From assembly GCA_002427055.1 (NCBI GenBank), contig DIPA01000112.1:488-5690 (forward strand): a stretch of 5,203 nucleotides of DNA, in the 5' to 3' direction. This document shows, piece by piece, positions 1-5,203 of this stretch. The notes under the pieces are model-generated. The model did no database searches, had not been told where the DNA came from, and saw only the letters and a program-made list of their open reading frames with translations. The position numbers were made by a program, and so were the translations under genes. Source of the stretch: Firmicutes bacterium UBA5500 (GTDB taxonomy: Bacteria; Bacillota; UBA994; UBA5500). Positions within the stretch are counted from its first letter, which is position 1, and the number at the start of each line of letters is the position of its first letter.

Positions 1-133
1 GATGCTAGCTGCAAAAGAAACTCCTACGAGTGTAGTAATTAATGAGGCCGTGGAATTAGCTCATCGCTATAGTACGGAGGAATCTGGTCGCTTTATCAAT
101 GGCTTACTTGGCAGTGTTGCCAGGGATGAATAG
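1..133 (+). CDS. nusB: NusB transcription antitermination factor, C-terminal end (5' truncated)
   Basis: The window opens inside this gene; 43 codons and a TAG stop (131-133) are visible, in the frame whose first full codon is at position 2. The visible peptide carries the run [19 protein letters not shown] followed by RFINGLLG, which is the typical last two helices of NusB (the family pattern is '[12 protein letters not shown]...S..FINGVLG'). NusB is a small all-helical RNA-binding protein. With NusE (ribosomal protein S10) it binds boxA RNA and supports antitermination of rRNA transcription. The family is usually about 130-160 residues, so roughly the last third is present. Its stop codon directly abuts the ATG of the next gene with no spacer, which suggests a shared transcript and translational coupling. 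The start, promoter and RNA-binding N-terminal half lie outside the window. Confidence 0.93.
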   Translation, partial: MLAAKETPTSVVINEAVELAHRYSTEESGRFINGLLGSVARDE

Positions 134-1081
134 ATGTCAACGTTTTCTTACTTAGGTATAGATACGAGTTGTTATACTACTTCACTCGCTCTAGTAGACG
201 AAGAGGGCAGTGTAATAGCCGACGAACGCACCGTACTGCCGGTGGCGCTTGGGGAGCATGGCCTGCGGCAAAGCGATGGTGTTTTTCATCATGTACGTCG
301 GCTTAGTCAGCTGTTTCAGCAAATAGACTTACCAGCTAACATTGCAGCTGTAGGAGTTAGCTCTCAGCCGCGACCGAATCAAGGCTCCTACATGCCGGTA
401 TTTCTGGCAGGCTTAGCAGTCGGGGCAGGCCTGGCCAATATGGGGAAGATTCCTTTATATAAGTTTTCGCACCAGGAAGGTCACATCGCAGCCGGACTGC
501 AGAATACTATTATGAGTGAAGATTTTTTGGCAGTGCACCTATCGGGGGGAACTTCTGAGGTGATACGGGTTACTCCACGTAGCGCCGGTACAGGTTTTTC
601 CATTGAGTTGCTTACTGGGACGACTGACCTAAGTGCCGGTCAGATGGTTGACCGCGTTGGGGTGGCGTTAGGCCTACCTTTTCCAGCCGGTCCTCATTTG
701 GAGAGGTTGGCCACACAAGCTAGCGGTACGCTGAGTTTGGCATCAGCTGCTACTTCTAGCGGCCTCAGTTTCTCTGGCCCCTGCAGTGCCGCCTTACGCT
801 TAGTGGAACAAGGCGAAACGGCTGCGGAGGTCGCTTTTGCTGTACTACGAGTAGTAGCCAATTCATTGGAAAAAAGCTTGCGGCGTGTTGCCGATGAGCA
901 GGGCTTAAATCATGTATTGCTAGTAGGTGGTGTGATCAGCAATCAGTTAATTCGCGAACGACTACAGCATCGCTTGGCTGGTAGATTGTCGTTACATTTT
1001 GCTGAGCCACGTTTGTGCACCGATAACGCGGTCGGAATAGCGCTATTGGCAAGAGCCCAACACCATGCTCATTGCTCTTAG
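134..1081 (+). CDS. TsaD/Kae1-like (peptidase M22 'glycoprotease' family) paralog, function uncertain
   Basis: This 315-aa protein has the ASKHA fold signature of TsaD/Gcp/Kae1, the enzyme that transfers threonylcarbamoyl to A37 of tRNA to make t6A. The N-terminal strand is LGIDTSCYTTS (residues 7-17; TsaD has GIETSCDET). The metal motif HQEGH lies at 113-117. The phosphate loop is SGGTSE (137-142; TsaD SGGHT). The segment LSAGQMVDRVGVALGLPFPAG (166-186) matches TsaD AGEAFDK...LGL.YPGG. LSFSG is at 211-215, VGGVISN at 264-270, and CTDNAVGIA with the third metal ligand D297 at 295-303. Deviations are clear: the TsaD GPGL loop is replaced by QPRPNQGSYMPVF (78-90), FSGLKT loses its Lys, and GEAFD becomes GQMVD. 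It is slightly shorter than true TsaD (about 330-350 aa). I read it as the paralog found beside nusB/xseA in Clostridia, with the genuine tsaD probably elsewhere. The ATG abuts the nusB stop, and a weak AGGG lies 8 bases upstream. The old name O-sialoglycoprotein endopeptidase should not be taken as its function. Confidence 0.85.
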   Translation: MSTFSYLGIDTSCYTTSLALVDEEGSVIADERTVLPVALGEHGLRQSDGVFHHVRRLSQLFQQIDLPANIAAVGVSSQPRPNQGSYMPVFLAGLAVGAGLANMGKIPLYKFSHQEGHIAAGLQNTIMSEDFLAVHLSGGTSEVIRVTPRSAGTGFSIELLTGTTDLSAGQMVDRVGVALGLPFPAGPHLERLATQASGTLSLASAATSSGLSFSGPCSAALRLVEQGETAAEVAFAVLRVVANSLEKSLRRVADEQGLNHVLLVGGVISNQLIRERLQHRLAGRLSLHFAEPRLCTDNAVGIALLARAQHHAHCS

Positions 1082-1094
1082 CAGGATGTTTTTT

Positions 1095-1104
1095 GGGGGA
1101 GGGG
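1095..1104 (+). promoter_or_regulatory. Ribosome binding site of xseA
   Basis: An unusually G-rich tract, GGGGGAGGGG, ends 6 bases before the ATG at 1111 and follows a run of six T. It contains GGAGG, the Shine-Dalgarno core, and fixes the xseA start within the 29-base gap after the TsaD-like gene. The length of the G runs is odd and could allow slippage or G-G pairing, but there is no further evidence for that. Confidence 0.75.
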
Positions 1105-1110
1105 TAGACT

Positions 1111-2358
1111 ATGTCCAGGCTATTTTCAGTCAGTCAAGTTACTAATTACTTGCGTGCACTGCTCGATGGCGATGAAATCTTGTCGCAAGTCTTAGTGCAA
1201 GGGGAGATATCAAACTTTACGCATCATAGTTCTGGGCACATGTATTTTACCCTTAAGAATGCGAACAGCAGACTACGTAGCGTCATGTTCCGCAGCAATG
1301 CTAATAGCCTACAGTTTGTGCCGCAAGTAGGGATGAGTGTGATCGCGCAAGGGAATATCAGTATCTATGAACGTGACGGCCAGTATCAGCTGTATGTTAG
1401 TAGTATGCGACCGACCGGTCAAGGTAAGCTTTACTTGGCATTCTTGGATTTGAAGGAGAAGCTTGAGCGCGAGGGGTTGTTTGAGCCTGAACACAAACAA
1501 CGACTGCCTTTTCTGCCAAAGACGATTGGTGTCGTTACTTCACCAAGTGGTGCGGCTTTACATGACATATTGAGTATTATTGAGAGACGTTATCCGCGTG
1601 CCCACGTTTTGGTGGCTCCGGCAATTGTACAGGGCGCAGAGGCTCCTGCTAGCATAGTGCAAGGTTTGGAGCAGCTAGGTCAGTTGCCTGAGGTAGACGT
1701 AATCATAGTTGGCCGTGGTGGCGGCTCGATAGAGGAATTATGGGCCTTTAATGATGAGCAAGTAGCTCGGGCCATTTTTAATTGTCCTAAGCCTGTAATT
1801 TCGGCCGTAGGGCATGAGACAGATTTTACCATTGCCGACTTTGTGGCCGACTTGCGAGCTGCGACACCTAGTGCTGCCGCAGAGGCAGTAGTCCCCATAC
1901 TAGCAGAATTAGAGATGAGCTTGGTGGCTTGGCAAAACCGCTTGTCAATTGCTATGCAGAACGCTATTTTGCGCAAGGAGCATGCTGCTCAAGCCTTTAG
2001 TGCGCGCTTAGTCCAACAGCATCCAGAACGCAAGCTTGCGGAGCTTGTTCAGACTTTGGATGGGTTGGATGAGAGGCTGCTGCGGGCTATGAGTGATACC
2101 TTGACTGGTGCTGCTCAGCAAGTGCAAGCTTGTGCAACCAGTCTGCATGCCCTTAGTCCACTTGCAGTCTTGGCACGTGGTTACACCATTACTCTGAACC
2201 AGGCTGGTGACATAATTAGAGTGCCGAGCCAAGTCGAGGTTGGCGATAAGTTGGAGACGGTGGTAAACCAAGGACGTATTTATAGTAAAGTGATTTCTGT
2301 GGGAGGGATAGGGCATGTCACAACCGATAACGGAGACTGCATCTGGCCTCGGTTTTGA
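1111..2358 (+). CDS. xseA: Exodeoxyribonuclease VII large subunit
   Basis: XseA is the catalytic subunit of exonuclease VII, a metal-independent cytoplasmic enzyme that degrades single-stranded DNA from both ends to oligonucleotides and takes part in repair and recombination. At 415 aa it is of normal family length. The N-terminal OB-fold (about 1-100) begins SRLFSVSQVTNYLRALLD and includes GEISNF and SGHMYFTLK. The nuclease domain has VTSPSGAALHD (142-152), GRGGGSIEELWAFN (201-214) and SAVGHETDFTIADFVADLRA (231-250), followed by ATPSAAAE. The residues equivalent to the essential D155, R205, H238 and D241 of the E. coli protein are present as D152, R202, H235 and D238. A helical region (about 265-345) that normally binds XseB follows, then the closing motif LSPLAVLARGY (348-358). 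The last 15 codons overlap xseB, giving a tail (about 398-415) beyond the usual family end. The ATG is supported by a strong G-rich ribosome binding site. Expected partner: XseB, the next gene. Confidence 0.97.
   Translation: MSRLFSVSQVTNYLRALLDGDEILSQVLVQGEISNFTHHSSGHMYFTLKNANSRLRSVMFRSNANSLQFVPQVGMSVIAQGNISIYERDGQYQLYVSSMRPTGQGKLYLAFLDLKEKLEREGLFEPEHKQRLPFLPKTIGVVTSPSGAALHDILSIIERRYPRAHVLVAPAIVQGAEAPASIVQGLEQLGQLPEVDVIIVGRGGGSIEELWAFNDEQVARAIFNCPKPVISAVGHETDFTIADFVADLRAATPSAAAEAVVPILAELEMSLVAWQNRLSIAMQNAILRKEHAAQAFSARLVQQHPERKLAELVQTLDGLDERLLRAMSDTLTGAAQQVQACATSLHALSPLAVLARGYTITLNQAGDIIRVPSQVEVGDKLETVVNQGRIYSKVISVGGIGHVTTDNGDCIWPRF
2302..2306 (+). promoter_or_regulatory. Ribosome binding site of xseB, inside xseA
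   Basis: GGAGG stands 8 bases before the ATG at 2315, within the xseA coding region. It is a perfect Shine-Dalgarno core at ideal spacing, so it supports an xseB start 44 bases before the xseA stop rather than an internal later start. Confidence 0.75.
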
Positions 2359-2578
2359 AGAGTGTTTGCAGCGAGTGCAGTCTGTTGTTGAGCAATTAGA
2401 GGGTGGTAATTTGTCATTGGAGAAGTCGCTACAGCTTTTCACTGAAGGTATTTCTATGGTGCGTCAGTGTCAAGCTCACTTAGAAGAGGCAGAAAAGAAA
2501 GTAGAACTCTTGCTACCCGAGAGGGGTAATGCTAGGCGGCCGCTTCCACTAGCTGAAGGATCCGATATAGGTGTTTGA
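2315..2578 (+). CDS. xseB: Exodeoxyribonuclease VII small subunit
   Basis: XseB is the small helical subunit; several copies bind the long helices of each XseA to build the active exonuclease VII holoenzyme. The 87-aa protein fits the family size (about 70-90). The core starts at F14 with FEECLQRVQSVVEQLEGGN, continues with LSLEKSLQLFTEG (33-45) and ends with the second helix of the hairpin, ISMVRQCQAHLEEAEKKVELL (46-66). All are standard XseB patterns. Residues 1-13 and the tail after about 67 (PERGNARRPLPL...) look disordered and are less conserved in the family. The gene starts inside xseA (44-base overlap) and its own stop overlaps the GTG of ispA by 8 bases, so translation of xseA, xseB and ispA is probably coupled. 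This arrangement would help keep subunit ratios balanced (inference). Confidence 0.95.
   Translation: MSQPITETASGLGFEECLQRVQSVVEQLEGGNLSLEKSLQLFTEGISMVRQCQAHLEEAEKKVELLLPERGNARRPLPLAEGSDIGV
2556..2560 (+). promoter_or_regulatory. Ribosome binding site of ispA, inside xseB
   Basis: AAGGA lies 10 bases before the GTG at 2571. An in-frame TAG (2568-2570) immediately precedes that GTG, so no earlier start is possible, and the next in-frame ATG (residue 37) would cut into the conserved N-terminal region. This fixes the GTG as the start. Confidence 0.65.
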
Positions 2579-3479
2579 TCTAAGTAGCTATGTGCAGCAG
2601 CAAGCCGTCCTAGTCAATGCAGCGTTAGAGCACATCTTGCCTTCGCCCGAACAACAACCAGCCAAACTGCATACGGCCATGCGCTATAGTTTGCTGGCTG
2701 GTGGCAAGCGCTTGCGTCCGATTCTAGCCCTGGCTGCCGCTCAAGCAGTTAGCGACTGCGACAGCGAAAGCAAGAAAGTACTGCCGGCTGCTTGTGCCCT
2801 AGAATGTATACACGCCTATTCCTTGATTCACGATGATCTACCAGCTATGGATGATGATGATTGGAGGCGGGGTATAGCCACTAATCATAAAGTCTTCGGT
2901 GAAGGTATGGCAATCCTAGCTGGGGACGCGCTATTGACATATTGCTTTGAGATTCTAACGCAGCAGCTGGCTGGCTATCCCCCCGAGTTGGTGTTACAGG
3001 TAATAGCTGAGGTGGCGCGGGCAGCCGGATCACAAGGTATGGTGGGAGGCCAAGCTGCAGATATTCTCTGGGAGAAAAATCAAGAACGAGGCGGCAATCC
3101 GGTTGAGGTGCTGGATTACATCCACACTCATAAAACCGGGGCTCTGATAATAGCCAGTGTACGCACCGGTGCGATTTTGGCTGAGGCTGACCCTGAGCAG
3201 CTAACTGCGCTAACTGCCTATGCCAAGTGTTTGGGCTTAGCATTTCAGATTACGGACGATCTGCTGGATATTTTTGGAGATGAAACCAAGTTAGGTAAGA
3301 AAGTCGGTCAAGACGCTGCTTTGGGTAAGTTAACGTATCCAGCAGTGTATGGTGTGGCGGAGTCAAAACATCAAGTCAAGAGGCTCCTATCATCTGCTAC
3401 TCAGCACCTACGTTGCTTCGGTGCAGGCGCTGACCCACTGAGGGCGCTAGCGGGGTACTTGGCTGAGCGGGAATACTAG
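2571..3479 (+). CDS. ispA: Polyprenyl synthetase, farnesyl-diphosphate synthase type
   Basis: This is a trans-prenyltransferase that condenses isopentenyl diphosphate with allylic diphosphates in the cytoplasm, most likely making farnesyl diphosphate (C15), precursor of undecaprenyl phosphate and quinone side chains. At 302 aa it is of normal length. Motifs: GGKRLRP (44-50) for substrate binding; first Asp-rich motif DDLPAMD (88-94), followed by DDDWRRG; NHKVFGEGMAILAGDALL (105-122); the KTG motif (188-190); second Asp-rich motif QITDDLLD (226-233); and GKKVGQDAALGKLTYPAVYG (242-261). The two-residue insertion in the first motif and the YSLIH sequence just before it are the same as in E. coli IspA, which supports a C15 product; GGPP synthase cannot be wholly excluded from sequence alone. 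A Trp at 98 stands where Leu or Tyr is more usual. The start is GTG, overlapping xseB by 8 bases. The presence of dxs two genes downstream supports an isoprenoid role. Confidence 0.94.
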   Translation: MFDLSSYVQQQAVLVNAALEHILPSPEQQPAKLHTAMRYSLLAGGKRLRPILALAAAQAVSDCDSESKKVLPAACALECIHAYSLIHDDLPAMDDDDWRRGIATNHKVFGEGMAILAGDALLTYCFEILTQQLAGYPPELVLQVIAEVARAAGSQGMVGGQAADILWEKNQERGGNPVEVLDYIHTHKTGALIIASVRTGAILAEADPEQLTALTAYAKCLGLAFQITDDLLDIFGDETKLGKKVGQDAALGKLTYPAVYGVAESKHQVKRLLSSATQHLRCFGAGADPLRALAGYLAEREY

Positions 3480-3499
3480 GTGGCTAAGCGTAGCTGACT

Positions 3500-3504
3500 G
3501 GGGG
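3500..3504 (+). promoter_or_regulatory. Ribosome binding site of the yuiD-like gene
   Basis: A GGGGG run sits 8 bases before the GTG at 3513. In that frame a TGA occurs at 3495-3497 and no ATG, GTG or TTG lies between it and 3513. The next in-frame ATG is at residue 50, inside the conserved motif. The GTG is therefore the only sensible start. Confidence 0.6.
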
Positions 3505-3512
3505 TTATCTTC

Positions 3513-3962
3513 GTGCAAGATAGTTTCTTTAATATAACCCATAATGAAGTGCTGCAAGTAGCCTTATTAGCTTGGTTAGTGGCCCAGGTGGCAAAAACTC
3601 TCCTCTATTGGCGACAGGAGGGGCGTTTTAGTCTTGAAAGACTTGTGGGCTCAGGTGGTATGCCGAGTTCACATTCGGCTTTAGCTGTTGCCTTGTTGAC
3701 CGGCGTAGGTTTGCGCGAAGGTTGGTCGGCAACAATCACAGCTGTTACTTTCGTTTTTGCTGTAATAGTCATGTATGATGCTGCCGGGGTACGTCGCTCA
3801 GCCGGGAAACAAGCCCGTGTGCTGAACAAAATTGTCAATGAACTGGCAGCGAATAAACCTTTGCGTGAAGAACGCTTAAAAGAGTTGCTCGGGCATACTC
3901 CCTTTGAAGTAATTATTGGCGCCCTATTGGGTATAGTTATTGCTCTCTGGCGCCTTCATTGA
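3513..3962 (+). CDS. yuiD: Divergent PAP2 family (YuiD/DUF212) membrane protein
   Basis: A 149-aa integral membrane protein of the YuiD/DUF212 family, distantly related to PAP2 phosphatases. Visible signatures are SGGMPSSHSA (47-56), MYDAAGVRRSAGKQARVLN (87-105) and LKELLGHTPFEVIIGALLG (122-140). Hydrophobic segments fall at about 12-31, 55-67, 72-89 and 131-147, so perhaps four membrane spans, with the charged stretch 93-128 likely cytoplasmic or periplasmic. In classical PAP2 enzymes the PSGH and SRxxxxxH motifs supply catalytic His residues; here H54 (in PSSH) and H128 (in GHTP) are the likely counterparts, but the KxxxxxxRP motif is not intact. The biochemical role of the family is not settled to my knowledge. 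Position between ispA and dxs suggests a lipid or prenyl phosphate substrate, which is inference. The gene starts with GTG, 33 bases after ispA, and is probably co-transcribed. Confidence 0.92.
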   Translation: MQDSFFNITHNEVLQVALLAWLVAQVAKTLLYWRQEGRFSLERLVGSGGMPSSHSALAVALLTGVGLREGWSATITAVTFVFAVIVMYDAAGVRRSAGKQARVLNKIVNELAANKPLREERLKELLGHTPFEVIIGALLGIVIALWRLH

Positions 3963-3973
3963 GGGTGGGTTAG

Positions 3974-3990
3974 AGAAAGGCTTGGTGATC
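3974..3990 (+). promoter_or_regulatory. Split, extended Shine-Dalgarno site deciding the TTG start of dxs
   Basis: The sequence reads AGAAAGG, then CTT, then GGTGATC. The ideal complement of a Firmicute 16S 3' end is AGAAAGGAGGTGATC, so both halves are present around an altered centre. The GG of the second half ends 9 bases before the TTG at 3995, the optimal spacing. No such site precedes the later ATG at 4031. Confidence 0.6.
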
Positions 3991-3994
3991 TGTT

Positions 3995-5203
3995 TTGACA
4001 GCTATTTTGCCGACGATAACGTCTCCACAGATGCTTGCACAACTTACACCAGGGCAATTACGTATACTTGCTAAGGAACTGCGTGAGGAAATAGTTCGCG
4101 TCGTAGCGAAGAATGGAGGGCATTTAGCCTCCAATTTAGGTGTAGTTGAGCTTACTTTAGCACTACATTTGTCTTTTGACTTCACTCGCGATAGATTAGT
4201 GTGGGACGTTGGACATCAAACCTATGTACATAAGTTGATTACGGGGCGTTACAGGCAGTTTCCTACCTTGCGAAAACTGGGCGGCCTTTCAGGGTTCCCT
4301 AAGCCGGCTGAAAGCCCATACGATCACTTTGTTGCCGGTCATAGCAGTACTTCGATTTCTGTTGCTTTAGGTATGGCTGAGGCGCGTGATTTGGCCGGGG
4401 AAACGCATGAAGTAGTTGCCGTTATTGGTGATGGAGCCCTGACAGCCGGGATGGCTTGGGAAGCTCTCAATCATGTTGGTGATATTGGTAGTAAACTAAT
4501 TGTGGTGCTCAATGATAATGAAATGTCTATAGCCAGAAATGTTGGTGCCTTATCGAGTTATTTGGCTCGCGCCCGTACGGCACCTGGTTATTTACGTACA
4601 AAGGCCGACATAGAAGCACTATTACAGCGAATACCTATAGTTGGTGGTCGGGTAGCGGAGGTTAGCGAGCGTTTTAAAGATAGTCTTAAATACTTCTTAG
4701 TACCGGGTATGCTGTTTGAGGAACTAGGATTTACCTACCTTGGTCCGGTTGATGGACATAACTTGCAGGCGTTACGTGACATGTTTGCTCTAGCCAAGGC
4801 TACGCCTGGGCCAATATTAATACATTGCCAGACAACTAAAGGTAAAGGTTATCGCCCTGCAGCTACTAACCCCGATCGCTTTCATGGTATTGGGGCCTTT
4901 AATCCGATAACTGGGGAGCCTTTGGCTAGGTCGAGCGCTCCTTCATATACTGAAGTGTTTAGCCGAACGCTGATAGACATTGCAGAGACAAACGAGAAAA
5001 TCATCGCTATCACAGCTGCCATGCCTGATGGTACAGGTCTAGCCGACTTCTGTAAGCGCTTTCCCAAACGTTTCTTTGATGTAGGCATTGCTGAGCAGCA
5101 TGCTGTAACACTGGCGGCCGGTATGGCAGCCAGTGGTCTGCGCCCGGTATTTGCTGTATATTCGACCTTTCTACAGAGAGCATACGATCAGATTATTCAC
5201 GAT
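3995..5203 (+). CDS. dxs: 1-deoxy-D-xylulose-5-phosphate synthase, 3' truncated
   Basis: DXS condenses pyruvate and glyceraldehyde 3-phosphate with thiamine diphosphate to give DXP, the first and often rate-controlling step of the MEP isoprenoid pathway and a branch to thiamine and pyridoxal synthesis. 403 codons are open to the window edge, of about 620-640 usual. Motifs, counting TTG as residue 1: [18 protein letters not shown] (41-58, H43), [16 protein letters not shown] (70-85, H74), [11 protein letters not shown] (112-122), the ThDP/Mg motif [15 protein letters not shown] (145-159) ending with [13 protein letters not shown] (172-184), PVDGHN (251-256), TTKGKGY and the FHG that follows it, and the transketolase pyrimidine-domain motif [15 protein letters not shown] (362-376) with catalytic E367. 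R395 in FLQRAYDQ matches the conserved Arg of the family. The TTG start is chosen because residues 4-22 ([19 protein letters not shown]) align with the usual DXS opening (LL..I.SP.DLK.LS..QL), which an ATG start at 4031 would lose, and because a good ribosome binding site fits it. Confidence 0.95.
   Translation, partial: MTAILPTITSPQMLAQLTPGQLRILAKELREEIVRVVAKNGGHLASNLGVVELTLALHLSFDFTRDRLVWDVGHQTYVHKLITGRYRQFPTLRKLGGLSGFPKPAESPYDHFVAGHSSTSISVALGMAEARDLAGETHEVVAVIGDGALTAGMAWEALNHVGDIGSKLIVVLNDNEMSIARNVGALSSYLARARTAPGYLRTKADIEALLQRIPIVGGRVAEVSERFKDSLKYFLVPGMLFEELGFTYLGPVDGHNLQALRDMFALAKATPGPILIHCQTTKGKGYRPAATNPDRFHGIGAFNPITGEPLARSSAPSYTEVFSRTLIDIAETNEKIIAITAAMPDGTGLADFCKRFPKRFFDVGIAEQHAVTLAAGMAASGLRPVFAVYSTFLQRAYDQIIHD

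Noticed and set aside
1085..1104. Run of T followed by G runs after the TsaD-like gene, considered as a terminator or G-quadruplex.
   Set aside because: There is no inverted repeat before the T run, and only two long G runs are present on the plus strand. The ribosome binding site explanation is sufficient.
1680..1976. A 98-codon minus-strand open frame inside xseA.
   Set aside because: It lies wholly opposite the most conserved XseA motifs and has no family resemblance; a shadow of the coding strand.
2008..2442. A 144-codon open frame on the minus strand across the xseA/xseB junction.
   Set aside because: It is antisense to two well-supported genes, its translation shows no recognisable domain and is rich in Ser, Thr, Cys and Gln as expected of a shadow frame.
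2934..2957. TTGACA inside ispA as a possible internal promoter.
   Set aside because: No acceptable -10 box at 16-18 bases, and the sequence encodes conserved prenyl synthase residues near LAGDALLTY.
2881..3243. A 120-codon minus-strand open frame inside ispA.
   Set aside because: Wholly antisense to conserved ispA sequence, with Pro- and Gln-rich content and no recognised motif.
3995..4021. TTGACA at 3995-4000 looks like a consensus -35 box, with ATAACG downstream as a possible -10.
   Set aside because: The spacer would be only about 15 bases, the -10 match is poor, and the hexamer is the TTG start codon plus the next codon of dxs. A transcript from here would lack the dxs ribosome binding site.
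3970..4185. A short minus-strand open frame covering the start of dxs.
   Set aside because: The plus strand encodes clear DXS residues throughout, and the minus-strand product has no recognisable features.

Overview
The window is a tightly packed stretch of a bacterial chromosome with every gene on the + strand. It reads, in order: nusB (3' end only), a TsaD/Kae1-like paralog, xseA, xseB, ispA, a YuiD-type divergent PAP2 gene, and dxs (5' two thirds only). The gene order, the protein flavours (YuiD family, a second M22/TsaD-type protein beside nusB) and the purine-rich Shine-Dalgarno sites point to a Firmicute. It is most likely a member of Clostridia (Peptococcaceae-like) or of the related Negativicutes. 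This assignment is inferred from synteny and protein style, not from a search.

Layout. Positions 1-133 hold the last 43 codons of the antitermination factor NusB, whose stop abuts the ATG of the next gene. Positions 134-1081 encode a 315-aa relative of the tRNA t6A enzyme TsaD. It keeps the HxxxH metal site but has lost several other signature residues, so it is a paralog of uncertain function. Positions 1111-2358 and 2315-2578 encode the large and small subunits of exonuclease VII, with a 44-base overlap. Positions 2571-3479 encode a farnesyl-diphosphate-type synthase that overlaps xseB by 8 bases and starts with GTG. Positions 3513-3962 encode a small membrane protein of the divergent PAP2 (YuiD) family, also starting with GTG. 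From 3995 to the window end runs dxs (1-deoxy-D-xylulose-5-phosphate synthase), for which a TTG start is argued here.

How the genes work together. Gaps between genes are 0-32 bases or negative. No terminator hairpin and no convincing promoter was seen, so all seven genes are probably co-transcribed from a promoter upstream of the window. The operon joins an RNA-polymerase accessory factor (NusB), a DNA-processing nuclease (XseAB) and an isoprenoid module. In that module Dxs opens the MEP pathway, IspA condenses its C5 products, and the PAP2-like protein may act on a prenyl (pyro)phosphate. The last idea is inference. No mobile element, CRISPR array, RNA gene or obvious horizontal island is visible, and no stretch over 300 bases lacks a gene. 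The most interesting item is the TsaD-like paralog; the rest is conserved housekeeping content.
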